Assembly (NCBI RefSeq): GCF_036898095.1
Contig: NC_090739.1
Location: forward strand, 68,530,351-68,594,350
Length of the DNA stretch: 64,000 bases
DNA from: Palaemon carinicauda
Taxonomy: Eukaryota; Arthropoda; Malacostraca; Decapoda; Palaemonidae
Direction: 5' to 3'
Part shown: in pieces, positions 11,755 to 22,458 of the stretch
How the letters are laid out: each line of letters starts with the position of its first letter
How positions within the stretch are numbered: the first letter of the stretch is position 1
Notes under the pieces: model-generated
Database searches by the model: none
The model's input: only the letters and a program-made list of their open reading frames with translations
What the model was told of the DNA's origin: nothing
Position numbers and translations under genes: made by a program

Positions 11755-12679
11755 TGTTGAAAAATCTGTTTTTGCTGTAACCTCCTCTTTTTTTTTTTAC
11801 CAAAAAAAAAGTTCAATGAATGCTTAAAACTACTGTAAAGATAAATACTACTCATCTGCTGAAAAACTATTTATTATAAATATTTTAAAAAATTAAGTAG
11901 AAAAATAAAAAGACCCTACATAAAAATTCATAAAAAAAAAATTTATACATATATACACAAATCCTTTTAGGAATTGATTTTTGAATGTTTAGGACACATC
12001 TTGATGTATTTTGGATGAAGTCAGACCCATGGAGGTGAAGATCTGAAATGAGAAAAAAAGGGTAACTTTTTTTGGCCAAAAAAATTTGTCCAAATTTCAT
12101 GAATTTTTTGGGTACCCAAATGAAATAGGAAGTGGCTAATTTTTTTAGGGAATAAACATATGTTATCCTAAAATAGAAATATGTAAAAAAATCTTCATTA
12201 TTTTGTAAATTACATTTATATCAGGGGCCATATCTAAAGGTCATTTTTTGAGTACTTAGAAATTTCGTAAAAAAATACATATATTTAATATATAATATGA
12301 TATTTATGCAGGTAAAAATATACCAAAATATCACAAATTCTATAGGGAACAAGAATATACTGTATATAGATAGGGCAACTTACGCTTCGGATATGTCCAC
12401 AAAGTGGCCACCAACCACACTGACTCAGACTCCCTAATCTGCCACCTGAAATGCAGGAAGGGTATGTCAATTTCAAGGTGTTATTTACTAATCTAATTAT
12501 TCTTGGATATGCATAAAAATTGTATGGTGGATTGCTGGATGATTGTCGATTATTTTACGACTATAAAATTAGAATTCTGACCCAAAAAAAAATTTTTTGA
12601 AGGGAAATAAAATCGAAAAAAAAAATGTAAAACAACATAATATTTTAGCTAAAAAAATTTGATGATATTCAATAAAAAA
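11755..12679. other. AT-rich left part of the piggyBac-like element
   Basis: Poly-A/T rich, with no coding frame that resembles a protein. Nothing recognisable apart from short homopolymers. Confidence 0.6.
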
Positions 12680-14250
12680 AGAAGTAAACAAAATTTTCCG
12701 ACAAATAAACATCTAAATGAATCATTACTCTGTGATACAGTAGTTCCTTAGTACGTAGTAATTTTGAAAGAAATGAGAAAAAACGAAAAAGTGGCAATTG
12801 CAGGAAAATCGAACACACCTATATATACGCCATATCTGGCTAAAAAAAAAGATAGGCATGGGTAGCCAGATCATCTAGAAACACTTTACAACACTATAAA
12901 AATATAAGTTTTGCGACACTACTTGCCAATTCCTTACTGTAACATGACTAAGCAAAAAAATGCAAAACAAATAAAAAGGGGCACTCGCGGAAAAATGGCC
13001 AACATTCTAATATACGGAATTTCAGAAAAAAAAAAATTTCAGCCACGTGCTAGGCAAACCATCAAGGCACATTTTCCGACAAATAAACATCTAAATGAAT
13101 CATTACTCTGTGATAGTTCCTTAGTACGTAGTAATTTTGAAAGAAATGGGAAAAAACGAAAAAATGGCAATCACAGGAAAATCGAACACATACCTATATA
13201 TACGCCATATCTGGCTAAAAAAAAAGATAGGCATGGGTAGCCAGATCATCTAGAAACACTTTCCAACACTATAAAAATATAAGTTTTGCGACACTACTTG
13301 CCAATTCCTTACGGTAACATGACTAAGCACAAAAATGCAAAACAAATAAAAAGGGGCACTCACGGAAAAATGGCCAACATTCTAATATACGGCATTTCAG
13401 AAAAAAAAAATTTTGGCCACGTGCTAGGCAAACCACCAAGGAATATTTTCCGACAAATAAACATCTAAATTAATCATTACTCTGTGATAGTTCCTTAGTA
13501 CGTAGTAATTTTGAAAGAAATGGGAAAAAAACGAAAAAATGGCAATCACAGGAAAATCGAACACATACCTATATATACGCCATATCTGGCTAAAAGAAAA
13601 AGATGGGCATGGGTAGCCAGATCATCTAGAAACACTTTCCGACACTATAAAAATATAAGTTTTGCGACACTACTTGCCAATTCCTTACTGTAACATGACT
13701 AAGCAAAAAAATGCAAAACAAATAAAAAGGGGCACTCGCGGAAAAATGGCCAACATTCTAATATACGGCATCTCAGATAAAAAAAAAGACATGCACGTGT
13801 TAGCCCAACCATCAAGGCACACTTTCTAACAAATAAACATGAAGAAAAAAATCAATAATATACGGCAATTCCTTACTACGTAGTAAATTTTTACAAATAT
13901 TGAAAAAAAACAGAAATTGGCAACCGCAGTTAAATACCCCACATACCAATATCTACGTCGTATCTGACAAAAACAAAGTCACGCATGGGTAGCCAGATCA
14001 TCTAGACACACTTTCCAACACTAAAAAAGCAAAAGTTTTGCGACACTATTTGGCAATATCTTACGGAAAAATTACTTGGCAAAAAAATGAAAAAAAATGA
14101 AAAAGGGGCACTCGCGGTAAAATGGTCCTCGTGGTGATGAACGACATTTTAACTAAAAAAAAAATCATGCACATGGTAGCCAAACAATCCACCAAGACTT
14201 TCCACAACTGATAACCTATACAAGTTGCACCATTCTACGACAATTTCATA
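12680..14250. repeat. Satellite array, about 376-bp dimeric repeat of about 188-bp halves
   Basis: The marker GCATGGGTAGCCAGATC recurs at 12,856, 13,231, 13,607 and 13,983, a spacing of 375-376. Between these lies a diverged sister unit marked by CACGTGCTAGGCAAACC (near 13,042 and 13,417), and near 13,790 in altered form. The two halves align to each other, so a 188-bp ancestral monomer became a dimer that was then amplified. The array is wholly inside the piggyBac-like element. Confidence 0.85.
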
Positions 14251-14512
14251 ATACGTAATAACTTTGATAATTATGCAAATTACCTTAGAAGGGTAAACTC
14301 GGTCGCGCTCGACCCCGACGCGTCTCAGAAATCTGGGAAGGAGTACAGCTACAGCGATGCACATCTGGACACTACTAGAGCGTGTAGGCGAGACACCTAC
14401 TGCAGGTCGATCACCCACAAATTCAGTCACGGGGGTGAGTCACGTGAGAAAAACCTCTTTTTGTTTTGACGCTCGGGGTCGCGGACGACCCACTGTACCG
14501 TTCCAGGGTTAA

Positions 14513-16363
14513 GTCCTCTCGTGGAGGGAAGAATCCTAAGGGGGCCGGCGGAGGCTGCAACCAGCAGGAGGGGAAATCCTCCCACTTGTCCATCAGTGGG
14601 GGGGATGCCTGCATCGCTGCTGGCAGATTCAATTTCATCGAGCTCCTATGCAAAGGGGTCCGCAAAGAAGCTGGCCCTCCGGGTCGAAGTTCAGACCATG
14701 TTGGAGAAGGGTGCTCTCCATGAGGTCCTCGACGGCTCCCTAGGCTTCTTCAGTCGACTCTTTCTTGTGAAAGAGGCATCTGGAGGCTGAAGACCAGTCA
14801 TCGACTTCTCAGTTCTGAACAAGTTTGTCAAACAAACTCAGTTCAGCATGAAGACGGCAGACTTGGTCAGGCAAGTGGTAAGACCACAAGACCTTTACGC
14901 GCTCTCGGGTTTCCTGTTTGCAATGCTTATGCGTTCGCTTGCTTTTGTGTGTATGTGTACAGTTTTTTGTTAACACAAGTCTGGACTTAATGTGTACGCT
15001 GAACCTAAAGGACGTATACTTTGAGATCCCAATCCATCCGTCTTTAAGGAAGTGTCTGAGAATCATACTAGACAACAAGAAATACCAGTTCAAGGTGCTT
15101 CGGTCTTTCCACAGCACCTCAGGTCTTCACAAGAGTGTTTGCTTTAGTGTCATCCTGGGCTCACAGAATCTATATCCGTCTCCTACACTATCTAAACGAC
15201 TGGCTGATTCTAGCAGACTTGATGGCAACCCTTGTTCAACATCGAGACAAACTTCAGAGGCTTTGCAAAGATCTGCAAATCATGGTAAATATCTAGAAGG
15301 TCTCTCTTCTTCCCTCTCAACGACTGGTATATTTAGGTATGATAACACACACCTATCTCCAGAAAGTCTTCCCATCAGACAAAAGGGTAGGGAGGGTGAG
15401 GAAGGTTGCAAGACCATTCATCAGACGAGAAGAACTCCCAGCCCAGAGGTGGTTGTCTCTCTTTGGGCACCTATCATCCCTGGCCCGTCTAGTTCCCAAT
15501 GGCTGCCTCAGGATACAATCTCTCCAATGGCATCTAAAGTCCAGCTGGAATCAGTCCATCCATTCCCTGGATGTCCTAGTTCCTATGGGACTGAATGAAC
15601 AGACAGACCTCGGGTGATGGGTTGCAGACGAGAATTTGCTCAAGGGCGTCGACCTTCTTGTCCTCCCCCTGGACTTATTGCTCTTTTCAGAGCCCACATG
15701 CTGCACCACACGACCTCAGGCTTTTGGTCAGAGTCCGAAAGGTATCAGCACAAATATATTAGAGATAAAGGCTACCTTCCTGGCCCTTTAAGAGTTCCAA
15801 CAGTTCCTGGCAGGCCACTCAGTGGTGTTGATGAGCAACAATACCGCAGTAGTGACTTACATCAACAAACATAGCAGTACCTTTTTCAGCCCCGACCCCA
15901 TCTGGCAGTAGAGATCCTGAGATGGGCAGAAGACAACTTGGAGACCCTATCAGCTCGCTTCATTCCGGACAAGAGGAATGTGCTCGCGGACAATCTGACC
16001 AGAGCGACTCAGATAGTTGGCTCTGAGTGGTGTTTGAATCATCTAGTTGCCAATGAAGTCCTGACTTTGTGGGGGTCCCTGACTGTGGATCTGTTCTCAA
16101 CATCCCTGAATTTCAGGCTCCCATTGTACTTCTCCCCAGTTCCAGACCCCAAGGCTCTCAGGAAAGATGCATTTCAACAGTGGTGGGACAACATCGACGT
16201 ATACTCCTTTCTCCCTTTATGTCTGATGAGAAGAGTACTCAACAATACCAGAACTTCAGTCATTCTCTTGACCCTCAGATCTACGCTATGGCATCATGCA
16301 GAATGGTTTCTTGACCTTCTGCAGCTCCTGACAGCTTCTAAGAGAACTCCCTCCACGACATGA
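14513..16363 (+). pseudogene. DIRS RT and RNase H, broken (A2)
   Basis: RT motifs begin near 14,660 (KLALRVEVQTMLEKGALHEVLDG, split in text as seen) and continue with LFLVKEASGG and LNKFVKQTQFSM. An insertion of roughly 95 bases splits the block just before the LNLKDVYFEIPIHPS motif. The active-site box at 15,189-15,200 reads YLND, so the first catalytic Asp is Asn. RNase H remnants (MSNNTAVVTYINK, KRNVLADNLTRA) and the conserved tail (LWGSLTVDLFS) follow. Multiple stops. Confidence 0.78.
14892..14988 (+). repeat. Small insertion (about 95 bases) in the A2 RT
   Basis: Where other copies read RPQDFMCTLDLKDAYF without a break, A2 has extra sequence rich in T and GT between RPQD and the LNLKD block. 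I do not recognise its source. Confidence 0.55.
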
Positions 16364-16700
16364 TCTACTCAGACTGCTACATGCGAATATCTTCCACCAA
16401 GGCATAAATTTGCTACGACTTCACGCCTGGAAACTATCCAGCCCCTCGATACTCGGAAAGGATTTTCGCAACAAGTTGCAAAGCGGATGGCTGGGAATCT
16501 GTATAGGTCATCAACATCAGTCTATCAGGCAAAAAGGAATGTCTTCTGTGGTGTGGTTGGAAGGGATATCTCTCCCTTTGAAGCCACTATTCCTGCAACA
16601 TTTGAATTCCTTGTGCACCTGCGGGAGGAAATGCTCCACTCTTTCGGCAGTAAAAGGTTACCGCTCAGCCTTGAATCTTACCTTTAAGCTGAAAGTAGTA
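16364..16700 (+). pseudogene. N-terminal part of tyrosine recombinase (A2)
   Basis: Matches the start of the recombinase in A1, A5 and A6: LHAWKLSS-type start, GWLGICIG region, VYQAKRNVFCG and VKGYRSALNLTFKLK. It stops at about 16,700, well before the catalytic Arg, His, Arg and Tyr. Confidence 0.75.
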
Positions 16701-17439
16701 GAGCTTTGGGCTTCCTTGGGGCTTAAGGGCTTGCCCTCCAAGGAAGCCCTGTTTGACCTTATCCAGTTGGGGGCCGCTGTCAAGCAGTCGCCGGTGATAG
16801 CAGAGGTAGACCCTCTGTCTATTGTCGACGTTGTGGTGGCAGAGGCTTCCGACGGGTCTGGTCAAACCTCTGCTGTGCCTGATGTTGCGGACGTTGCTGA
16901 AGGCCCTCCTCCCCCTTCCGAACATCCTTCGAAGGGAAAGGTGGGTCCCACGGTCTCTCCGGCGGGTACGCCTCCCCCTCAGGGGAGCGCACTGACTGAG
17001 ACTCCTCTTCGGAGGACCGACGATCCTGATGACCTCCCTTGTGGCCGCCTTCGCCGTAAGGCTCGTCGTCCTCTTCGTCGCAGGGGCCTCCCGTCTCCCT
17101 ATAAGGGAGTCAAGAGGCGCCTCTTCAAGTCGTCGCCGCCTCCTTCCTCTGATGAGGATCCTCCTCGTTGGGAGCAGACTGTTGCAGCCACGTCCTTGGA
17201 CCTCTCCGGTGATCGCTCGCGATCTCCTACGCCTACCAGACTTTCCACCTCCGGCACAGATGTGCAGCAGGCTTCTGACCTCGTCAGCCGACGGGCATCG
17301 GTCCCTTCGGGGCAAAGGGATGTCTCCCACGGTGTGGGGGCTTCCCTTGCGCGTCAGGGTTCCCCTGCGCACCCTCCTGCGCGTTCATGCGTAGTAGCAC
17401 GTAAGCGCTCTCCAGCTTTGCAGTCTCCTGACTCACCTC

Positions 17440-18130
17440 GCCAGCGCTCTCCTGCTTGTCAGCGCTCTCCTGCTCATCAGCGCGCTCCTGCTCGCCAGCG
17501 CGCTCCTGCTCGCCAGCGCTCTCCTGATCGTCAGCGCTCTCCTGCTCGCCAGCGCTCTCCTGATCGTGAGCGCCCTCCTGCTCGCCAGCGCTCTCCTGTC
17601 GACAGTCAACAACCTCCTGTTCCTGTTGCGCGCCCAGCGCGCCAGCGGTCCCCTGAGCGCACAAGATCTCCTGCTCGTCAACGCACCTGCGCATCCAGTT
17701 CCTGATACGCGCCCTGCGCGCCAACGCTCGCCCACGCGCCCTAGATATCCGGATCTGGACGCGGGCAAGGACCTGACTCCTCCTCGCCCACGCGTTCTGC
17801 TCGTCCTCCTTCACCTGCGCAGCAGGGCGCACGGTCTCCTGCGCGCACTTCTAGAGTTCCTGCGCACACGCGCCTTCTCATCCTGAGCCCGTTCGCTAGC
17901 GTTCACCTTTGCGCGTCGGGCCACCTGATCCTGCGCAGCAGTCTACGCGTCGACATCCTACGCGCCAGCGATCTCCTGCGCGTCAGCGATCACCAGCGCG
18001 TCAGCGATCTCCAGCGCGTCAGCGATCTCCAGCGCGTCAGCGATCTCCAGCGCGTCAGCGATCTCCAGCGCGTCAGCGTTCTCCTACACGTCAGCGTTCT
18101 CCAGAGCTTCGGCGATCTCCTTAGCGCCCG
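17440..18130 (+). repeat. 18-bp repeat encoding RQRSPA (A3 gag linker)
   Basis: The unit CGCGTCAGCGATCTCCAG repeats almost perfectly from about 17,965 to 18,075, with looser units from 17,440. Each unit is six codons, giving strings of Arg-Gln-Arg-Ser-Pro-Ala. The product resembles the Arg/Ser domains of splicing factors in composition only. Confidence 0.8.
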
Positions 18131-18479
18131 CCCGATCTATCGCCTGCGCGCAAGCGCTCTCCTACGCGTCAGCGCCACCTGGACCTTGATCGACATAGGT
18201 CTCCTATGGCCATCTCGCCCACACGCGGTCGTTCGCCTGCGCGTTCTATGCACCATCGCTCGCCAACGCGCCAGCGTTCAACGACGCTCTATCGCTCGCC
18301 AGCTCGCCAGCGTTCAACGACGCGCTATCGCTCGCCACCTCGCCAGTGTTCAACGACGCGCTATCGCTCGCCACCTCGCCATCGCTCGCCCACGCGCCAC
18401 AGATCTCCAGGACACCATCGATCTCCTGTGCCTTGCCTTTCTCCTGAGTTACAGCGATCGCCTGTGCGCCCGCGCGTTC

Positions 18480-18720
18480 CCTCGCCCACGCGCCAACGCG
18501 TTCCCTCGCCCACGCGCCAACGCGTTCCCTCGCCAACACGCCCACTCGCCAGCACGCCCACGCGCCCGCTCGCCCACGTGCCCGCTCGACCACGTGCCCG
18601 CGCGCCCGCTCGCCCGCTCGCCCCGCGCGCCCGCTCGCCCGCTCGCCCGCGCGCCCGCTCGCCCGCGCGCGCCCGCTCGCCCGCTCGCCCGCGCGCCCGC
18701 TCGCCTGCGCGCATTTATCT
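18480..18720 (+). repeat. CGCCCGCTCGCC-type GC-rich simple repeat (A3 gag linker)
   Basis: Alternating purine-pyrimidine GC units (GCCCGCTCGCCC, CGCGCGCCCGCTCG) fill this stretch and read as Ala/Arg/Pro repeats in several frames. Strongly GC-rich against an AT-rich background elsewhere. Confidence 0.7.
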
Positions 18721-18735
18721 CCGCGCAACTACGCG

Positions 18736-18972
18736 CCCGCGCTCCAGCAGCCCCCCCGCGCTCCAGCAGCCCCCCCGCGCTCCAGCAGCCCCCCCCGCGC
18801 TCCAGCAGCCCCCCCGCGCTCCAGCAGCCCCCCCGCGCTCCAGCAGCCCCCCCGCGCTCCAGCAGCCCCCCCGCGCTCCAGCAGCCCCCCCGCGCTCCAG
18901 CAGCCCCCCCGCGCTCCAGCAGCCCCCCCGCGCTCCAGCAGCCCCCCCGCGCTCCAGCAGCCCCCCCGCGCG
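18736..18972 (+). repeat. 19-bp tandem repeat, about 12 units (A3 gag linker)
   Basis: GCGCTCCAGCAG followed by seven Cs, with unit starts at 18,741, 18,760, 18,779 and 18,799 (one unit has an extra C). Nineteen is not a multiple of three, so each unit changes frame and the protein cycles through SSSPPALQQPPRAPAAPP. All three frames stay open because the unit has no stop. Confidence 0.85.
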
Positions 18973-20738
18973 CGATTCATTGGATCCTCCGCCGCGCGAG
19001 CGCCAGCGCAACCCCCGTTCTCGCCGGGTTCCGCAGCTCGTGGCGGCAGCAGGTACGCGTGCTTCCAGATCGCAGTCAGGATCGCCTCCGCACAAGTGCA
19101 GGTCTCTCTCTCTCAGGACCAGGAAGAATCGTCGGAGAGGTCAAGCCAACATTCTTTCCTTTCTTCTTTGCAGGTAAGCCCAGTTGCGTCCACTCCGAAG
19201 GGTCAGGATATCCCCTTCCCTCCAGCGGGAATTACGGACACTGCGTCCGTATCTCGTCAGTCTTGGTTTGGTCCTTTGATGAGAGCGGTAGTGCAGGCTA
19301 TGAAGCCAGCACTCGCCGATCTGGGACTCAAGCCAAGGACAGACTCGCCCCCGCTGAAGAGAAGGAGAGGAGTGGACTTCGTGGTGACTTCTCCCAGGGA
19401 GAAGTTGGTTCCTAAGAGGTCCGTCAGGAAGGCTCCATCCCCTTCGCAGTCGTTTTCTCCTTCTCCTGTGGACGAGGCTTTTCCGTCTTCAGGAGAGTCC
19501 AGCGAGGCGGAGGTCTCTCCTTCGGCACCAAGGGGGGAGTCCCCTCCTCGTGGAGGAGAACCGACTCGCGTGGAACGTACCTTCCAGACCTCTTTGCTGG
19601 AGTCTTGTATCCCACCCAGGAAGGAACCCAAGGACTCCAAGACAGTTCCGAAGTCTTCTTCGCGAATTCGTCAGGAACCAGCCAGACCCCGGGAGAACGT
19701 CCACGTGTCTCCCCAGGAAGAGCCTCTGGGGACAGGAGACTTAGCTGCCAGTCCGCAGGGAGGAGAGCAGGACGAGTCTGAGCATGCCTTCTGGCAGGTC
19801 TTGAGCCTGATGAGGCAGCTTAACAGGTTCAAGGACCCGGAGATCGCCCCTCGCGAAGGCAAGGACATGGTCCTGGACCAGGTCTATGGAACTCAGAAGC
19901 CCCCAAAGGCCAGCGTGGCTCTGCCCTGGTCCCAGGGGGTGAAGAGTGCCAGAGACAGGGTCGACGCTCGGCTCTCAGACCTCGCCTCCTCCAGTCGTTC
20001 CTCTGCCGGGAACAAACTCCTCCCACCTCCTCGTTTACAGCAGAGGAGGTACTTTCAGATCATGGGAGAGTCCAGCCTTGCTCTTCCCCTCCACCATTCA
20101 GTGGAAGAGCTTACCAGGGGAGTTCCGCTTGAGAAGCTCTCCGCCCGGCAGATGACATTCTCGGCGTCAGAGATCCTGAGCCAGGAGAAGGTCGCGAAGT
20201 GCGCCATGCAGGCTACTTCGTGGCTGGATGTCTGGCTGGGTTCTTTGGGCATCCTATTGCGCTCTGAGGATTTGTCTAAGGAGAGCAATAGGAAGGCCCT
20301 GAAGACCTTCCTCCTCTCGGGCACTCGCTCCATCGAGTTTTTGGCCCACCAGGTTACCAACCTGTGGGCCAACTCTGTCTTGAAGATCCACCCGAAGGTC
20401 CCCGCCGTGGATGTCTGGAGGCTCAGACACTCCTCCATCCTTGGGGGAAGTTTGTTTGAGCCCAAGGACATGGAACGCACAGCTGAGATGTGGAGGAAGT
20501 CTAGCCAAGACTCGCTCCTCCAAAGGGCCCTCGCATCTCGGCCCTACAAGCCTCCAGCTCCGCAGCAACATCAGCAGCAGCCTCGCAGGACACCGAAGCA
20601 GGCGCCGGCAGCTAAGAAAGTGGTGTCTAAGCCCCAGCCCTTTCCTGTCAAGGACAAGAGGGGCGGTAAGTCCTTCAGGGGAGGCAAACTCCTAGAGGGA
20701 GCGGCCGCGGCCGTAAACGCTAGGAGTGGCAGTCCCCC

Positions 20739-21706
20739 CGCGTGTCCACCCGTGGGGGGATGCCTTCAAAGTTGCGTGCACAGGTGGCAGCAACATGGGG
20801 CCGATTCTTGGATGGTCTCCGTGATCGGCCAAGGTTATCGCGTCCCATTCACGACATCTCAACCTCCCCTGACAGCGAATCCAGTGTCGTTGAGCTCCTA
20901 TGCCATGGGATCGGCAAAGGGGCTAGCCCTTCGGGCAGAAGTCGAGACCATGCTCAAGAAGGATGCTCTCCAGGAGGTCGTCGACAGCTCCCCAGGCTTC
21001 TTCAGGCGACTCTTTCTTGTAAAGAAGGCGTCTGGAGGCTGGAGACCCATCATCGACCTCTCGACGCTGAACAAGTTTGTCAAGCAGACTCCGTTCAGCA
21101 TGGAGACAGCGGACACGGTCAGACTTGCGGTGAGACCACAAGACTTTATGTGCACACTAGATCTGAAGGACGCGTACTTCCAGATCCCAATCCATCCGTC
21201 TTCCAGGAAGTACTTGAGATTCAGCCTAGACAGCAAGACCTTCCAGTTCAAGGTACTGTACTGTGCTTCGGTCTCTCCACAGCACCTCAGGTGTTCACCA
21301 GAGTGTTTACCCTGATTTCATCATGGGCGCACAGGAACGGCATCCGTCTCCTCCGATATCTGGACGACTGGCTGATCCTGGCAGACTCGGAGTCGACCCT
21401 TCTTCGACACCGAGACAGGCTTCTGGGACTTTGCCAAGATCTGGGGATCATGGTAAATCTCGAGAGAAGTCCTCTTTGCAGCCGTCCCAACGACTGGTTT
21501 ATCTAGACATGTTGATAGACACCAATCTCCACAAAGGCTTTCCATCAGACGACATGATAGCAAGGCTGAGGAGGGTGGCAGAGCCCTTCCTCAGGCGGGA
21601 AGAGCTTCCAGCCCAATCTTGGTTGCGTCTCTTCGGTCACCTAGCCTCCCTGGCCCGTCTTGTCCCGAACGGTCGCCTCAGGATGAGATCCCTGCAATGG
21701 CGGCTC
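20739..21706 (+). pseudogene. DIRS reverse transcriptase with intact YLDD, frameshifted and 3'-deleted (A3)
   Basis: In frame with gag up to 21,315: VIGQGYRVPF, LALRAEVETMLKKDALQ, LFLVKKASGGWRPIIDLS, LDLKDAYFQIPIHPS. A 5-bp tandem duplication at 21,253-21,266 (GTACT twice) shifts the frame. The rest continues in another frame with CFGLSTAPQVFTRVF and the active box YLDD at 21,357-21,368. The gene stops at about 21,706, where LRMRSLQWRLK is joined to recombinase sequence. Confidence 0.82.
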
Positions 21707-22458
21707 AAGAACTCTCTCTACTCATACATAACTACGAGCTTACCTGCCCTAAGTCGGAAGTGAGATCTCCTCCATGGAACGTTTTTCGGGTTCTCAGGGC
21801 TCTTAAGAGACCTCCCTTCGAACCATTACGCCAGGCCTCTTATCGCCACCTGACTTGGAAGACGCCTTTCCTACTCGCGTTGGCCTCTGCCAAACGAGTT
21901 GGTTAACTTCATGGTCTCTCGTACGACATCGCCCATTCAAGGGGATGGGGGGAGGTAACGTTCAGGTTCCTCCCTGAGTTTGTTGCCAAGACTCAGAACC
22001 CTGGAGTGCCGGACCCACGGTTCGACTCTTTCAGGGTCACGAGTCTCCGTTCTGTAACATGTGACCCAGACCATCTGCTACTATGCCCAGTGAGGAGTCT
22101 GAGGTGTTACTTGAAGAGGACAGCTGCAGTTTGTCCCAGTGTGCAAGCGGTGTTTGTTAGCACAGGTAGGACAAAGAGGAGGGTCACCAAGAACACCATC
22201 TCGGCTTGGATTCGAAGGGTCATCCACCACGCCTTGAATCCTAACCCCCCTCCGTCACATCGCCCTAGAGCTCACGACGTCAGGGGCATCGCTACGTCCC
22301 TGGCCTTCAAGAGAAACTTCTCTGTGACGCAGGTACTACAAGCTGGGGTCTGGAAGCGTCAGACGACCTTCACAGCCCACTACCTGCAGGACGTGACCCA
22401 CAGGAGCCTCGATACTTTTTCTATCGGCCCTGTGGTGGCTGCACAACAGCTGGTCTAA
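21707..22458 (+). pseudogene. Tyrosine recombinase, catalytic half (A3)
   Basis: Starts at ELSLLIHNYELTCPKSEVR by internal deletion. The first catalytic Arg is in ALASAKRVG; the next codon but one is a premature TAA at 21,904-21,906. After it the frame is open to 22,458 and holds HDVRGIATSL (H-x-x-R), GVWKR and TAHYLQDV with the nucleophile Tyr. Apart from the deletion and one stop the catalytic core is complete, which makes it the reference for the broken copies. Confidence 0.85.

Larger units (their letters stand above)
11679..14508. mobile_element. piggyBac-like non-autonomous element flanked by TTAA
   Basis: Both sides carry TTAA (11,675-11,678 and 14,509-14,512). The ends are inverted: CCCTGGATAGGTACG at the left and, on the opposite strand at the right, CCCTGGAACGGTAC. 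A subterminal GC-rich palindrome (around 11,722-11,742) recurs inverted near 14,470-14,490 and again, direct, near 14,298-14,318. Removing the element and one TTAA joins the gag of A2 cleanly. TTAA duplication and CCC-starting ends are the known signature of piggyBac transposition. No transposase frame is visible; the 2.83-kb interior is AT-rich and largely satellite, so it must have been moved in trans. Confidence 0.82.
7421..16700 (+). mobile_element. DIRS-type copy A2, split by a piggyBac-like insertion and fused to A3
   Basis: Gag occupies 7,439-11,674, the piggyBac-like element 11,679-14,508, RT-RH 14,513-16,363 and the N-terminal part of the recombinase 16,364-16,700. At about 16,700 it passes without a gap into the middle of the A3 gag. 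The recombinase catalytic half, 3' UTR, ICR and right repeat of A2 and the left repeat and gag N-terminus of A3 are all missing, as one deletion between tandem copies would produce. There is no left terminal repeat; A2 begins directly after the right end of A1. Confidence 0.8.
16701..20738 (+). pseudogene. DIRS gag-like protein, 5'-truncated (A3)
   Basis: Begins at ELWASLGLKGLPSKEALF and continues through VDPLSIVDVVVAEAS, ETPLRRT and RRGLPSPYKG, all shared with A4. A very long low-complexity linker (17,440-18,990) shifts frame several times. The capsid-like block is intact from about 19,100 to 20,700: FWQVLSLMRQLNRFKDP, APREGKDMVLDQVYGTQKP, LQQRRYFQIMGESS, MTFSASEILSQEKVAKCAM and LLSGTRSIEFLAHQVTNLW. 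The tail is rich in Gly, Lys and Arg. One base fewer than A1 near 20,690 removes the gag stop, so gag runs straight into RT in one frame ending at 21,315. Confidence 0.8.

Noticed and set aside
11755..12679. A decayed piggyBac transposase inside the TTAA element
   Set aside because: No frame with the Asp triad or Cys-rich tail expected of that family could be seen; only AT-rich runs.
17440..18130. A host SR splicing factor
   Set aside because: The RQRSPA stretch lies in gag of a DIRS copy, has no RRM and is a DNA-level 18-bp repeat.
18246..19095. Long Gly/Ala/Arg-rich frames on the - strand opposite the A3 linker
   Set aside because: They mirror GC-rich coding repeats of gag; the periodic unit lacks stops on both strands.
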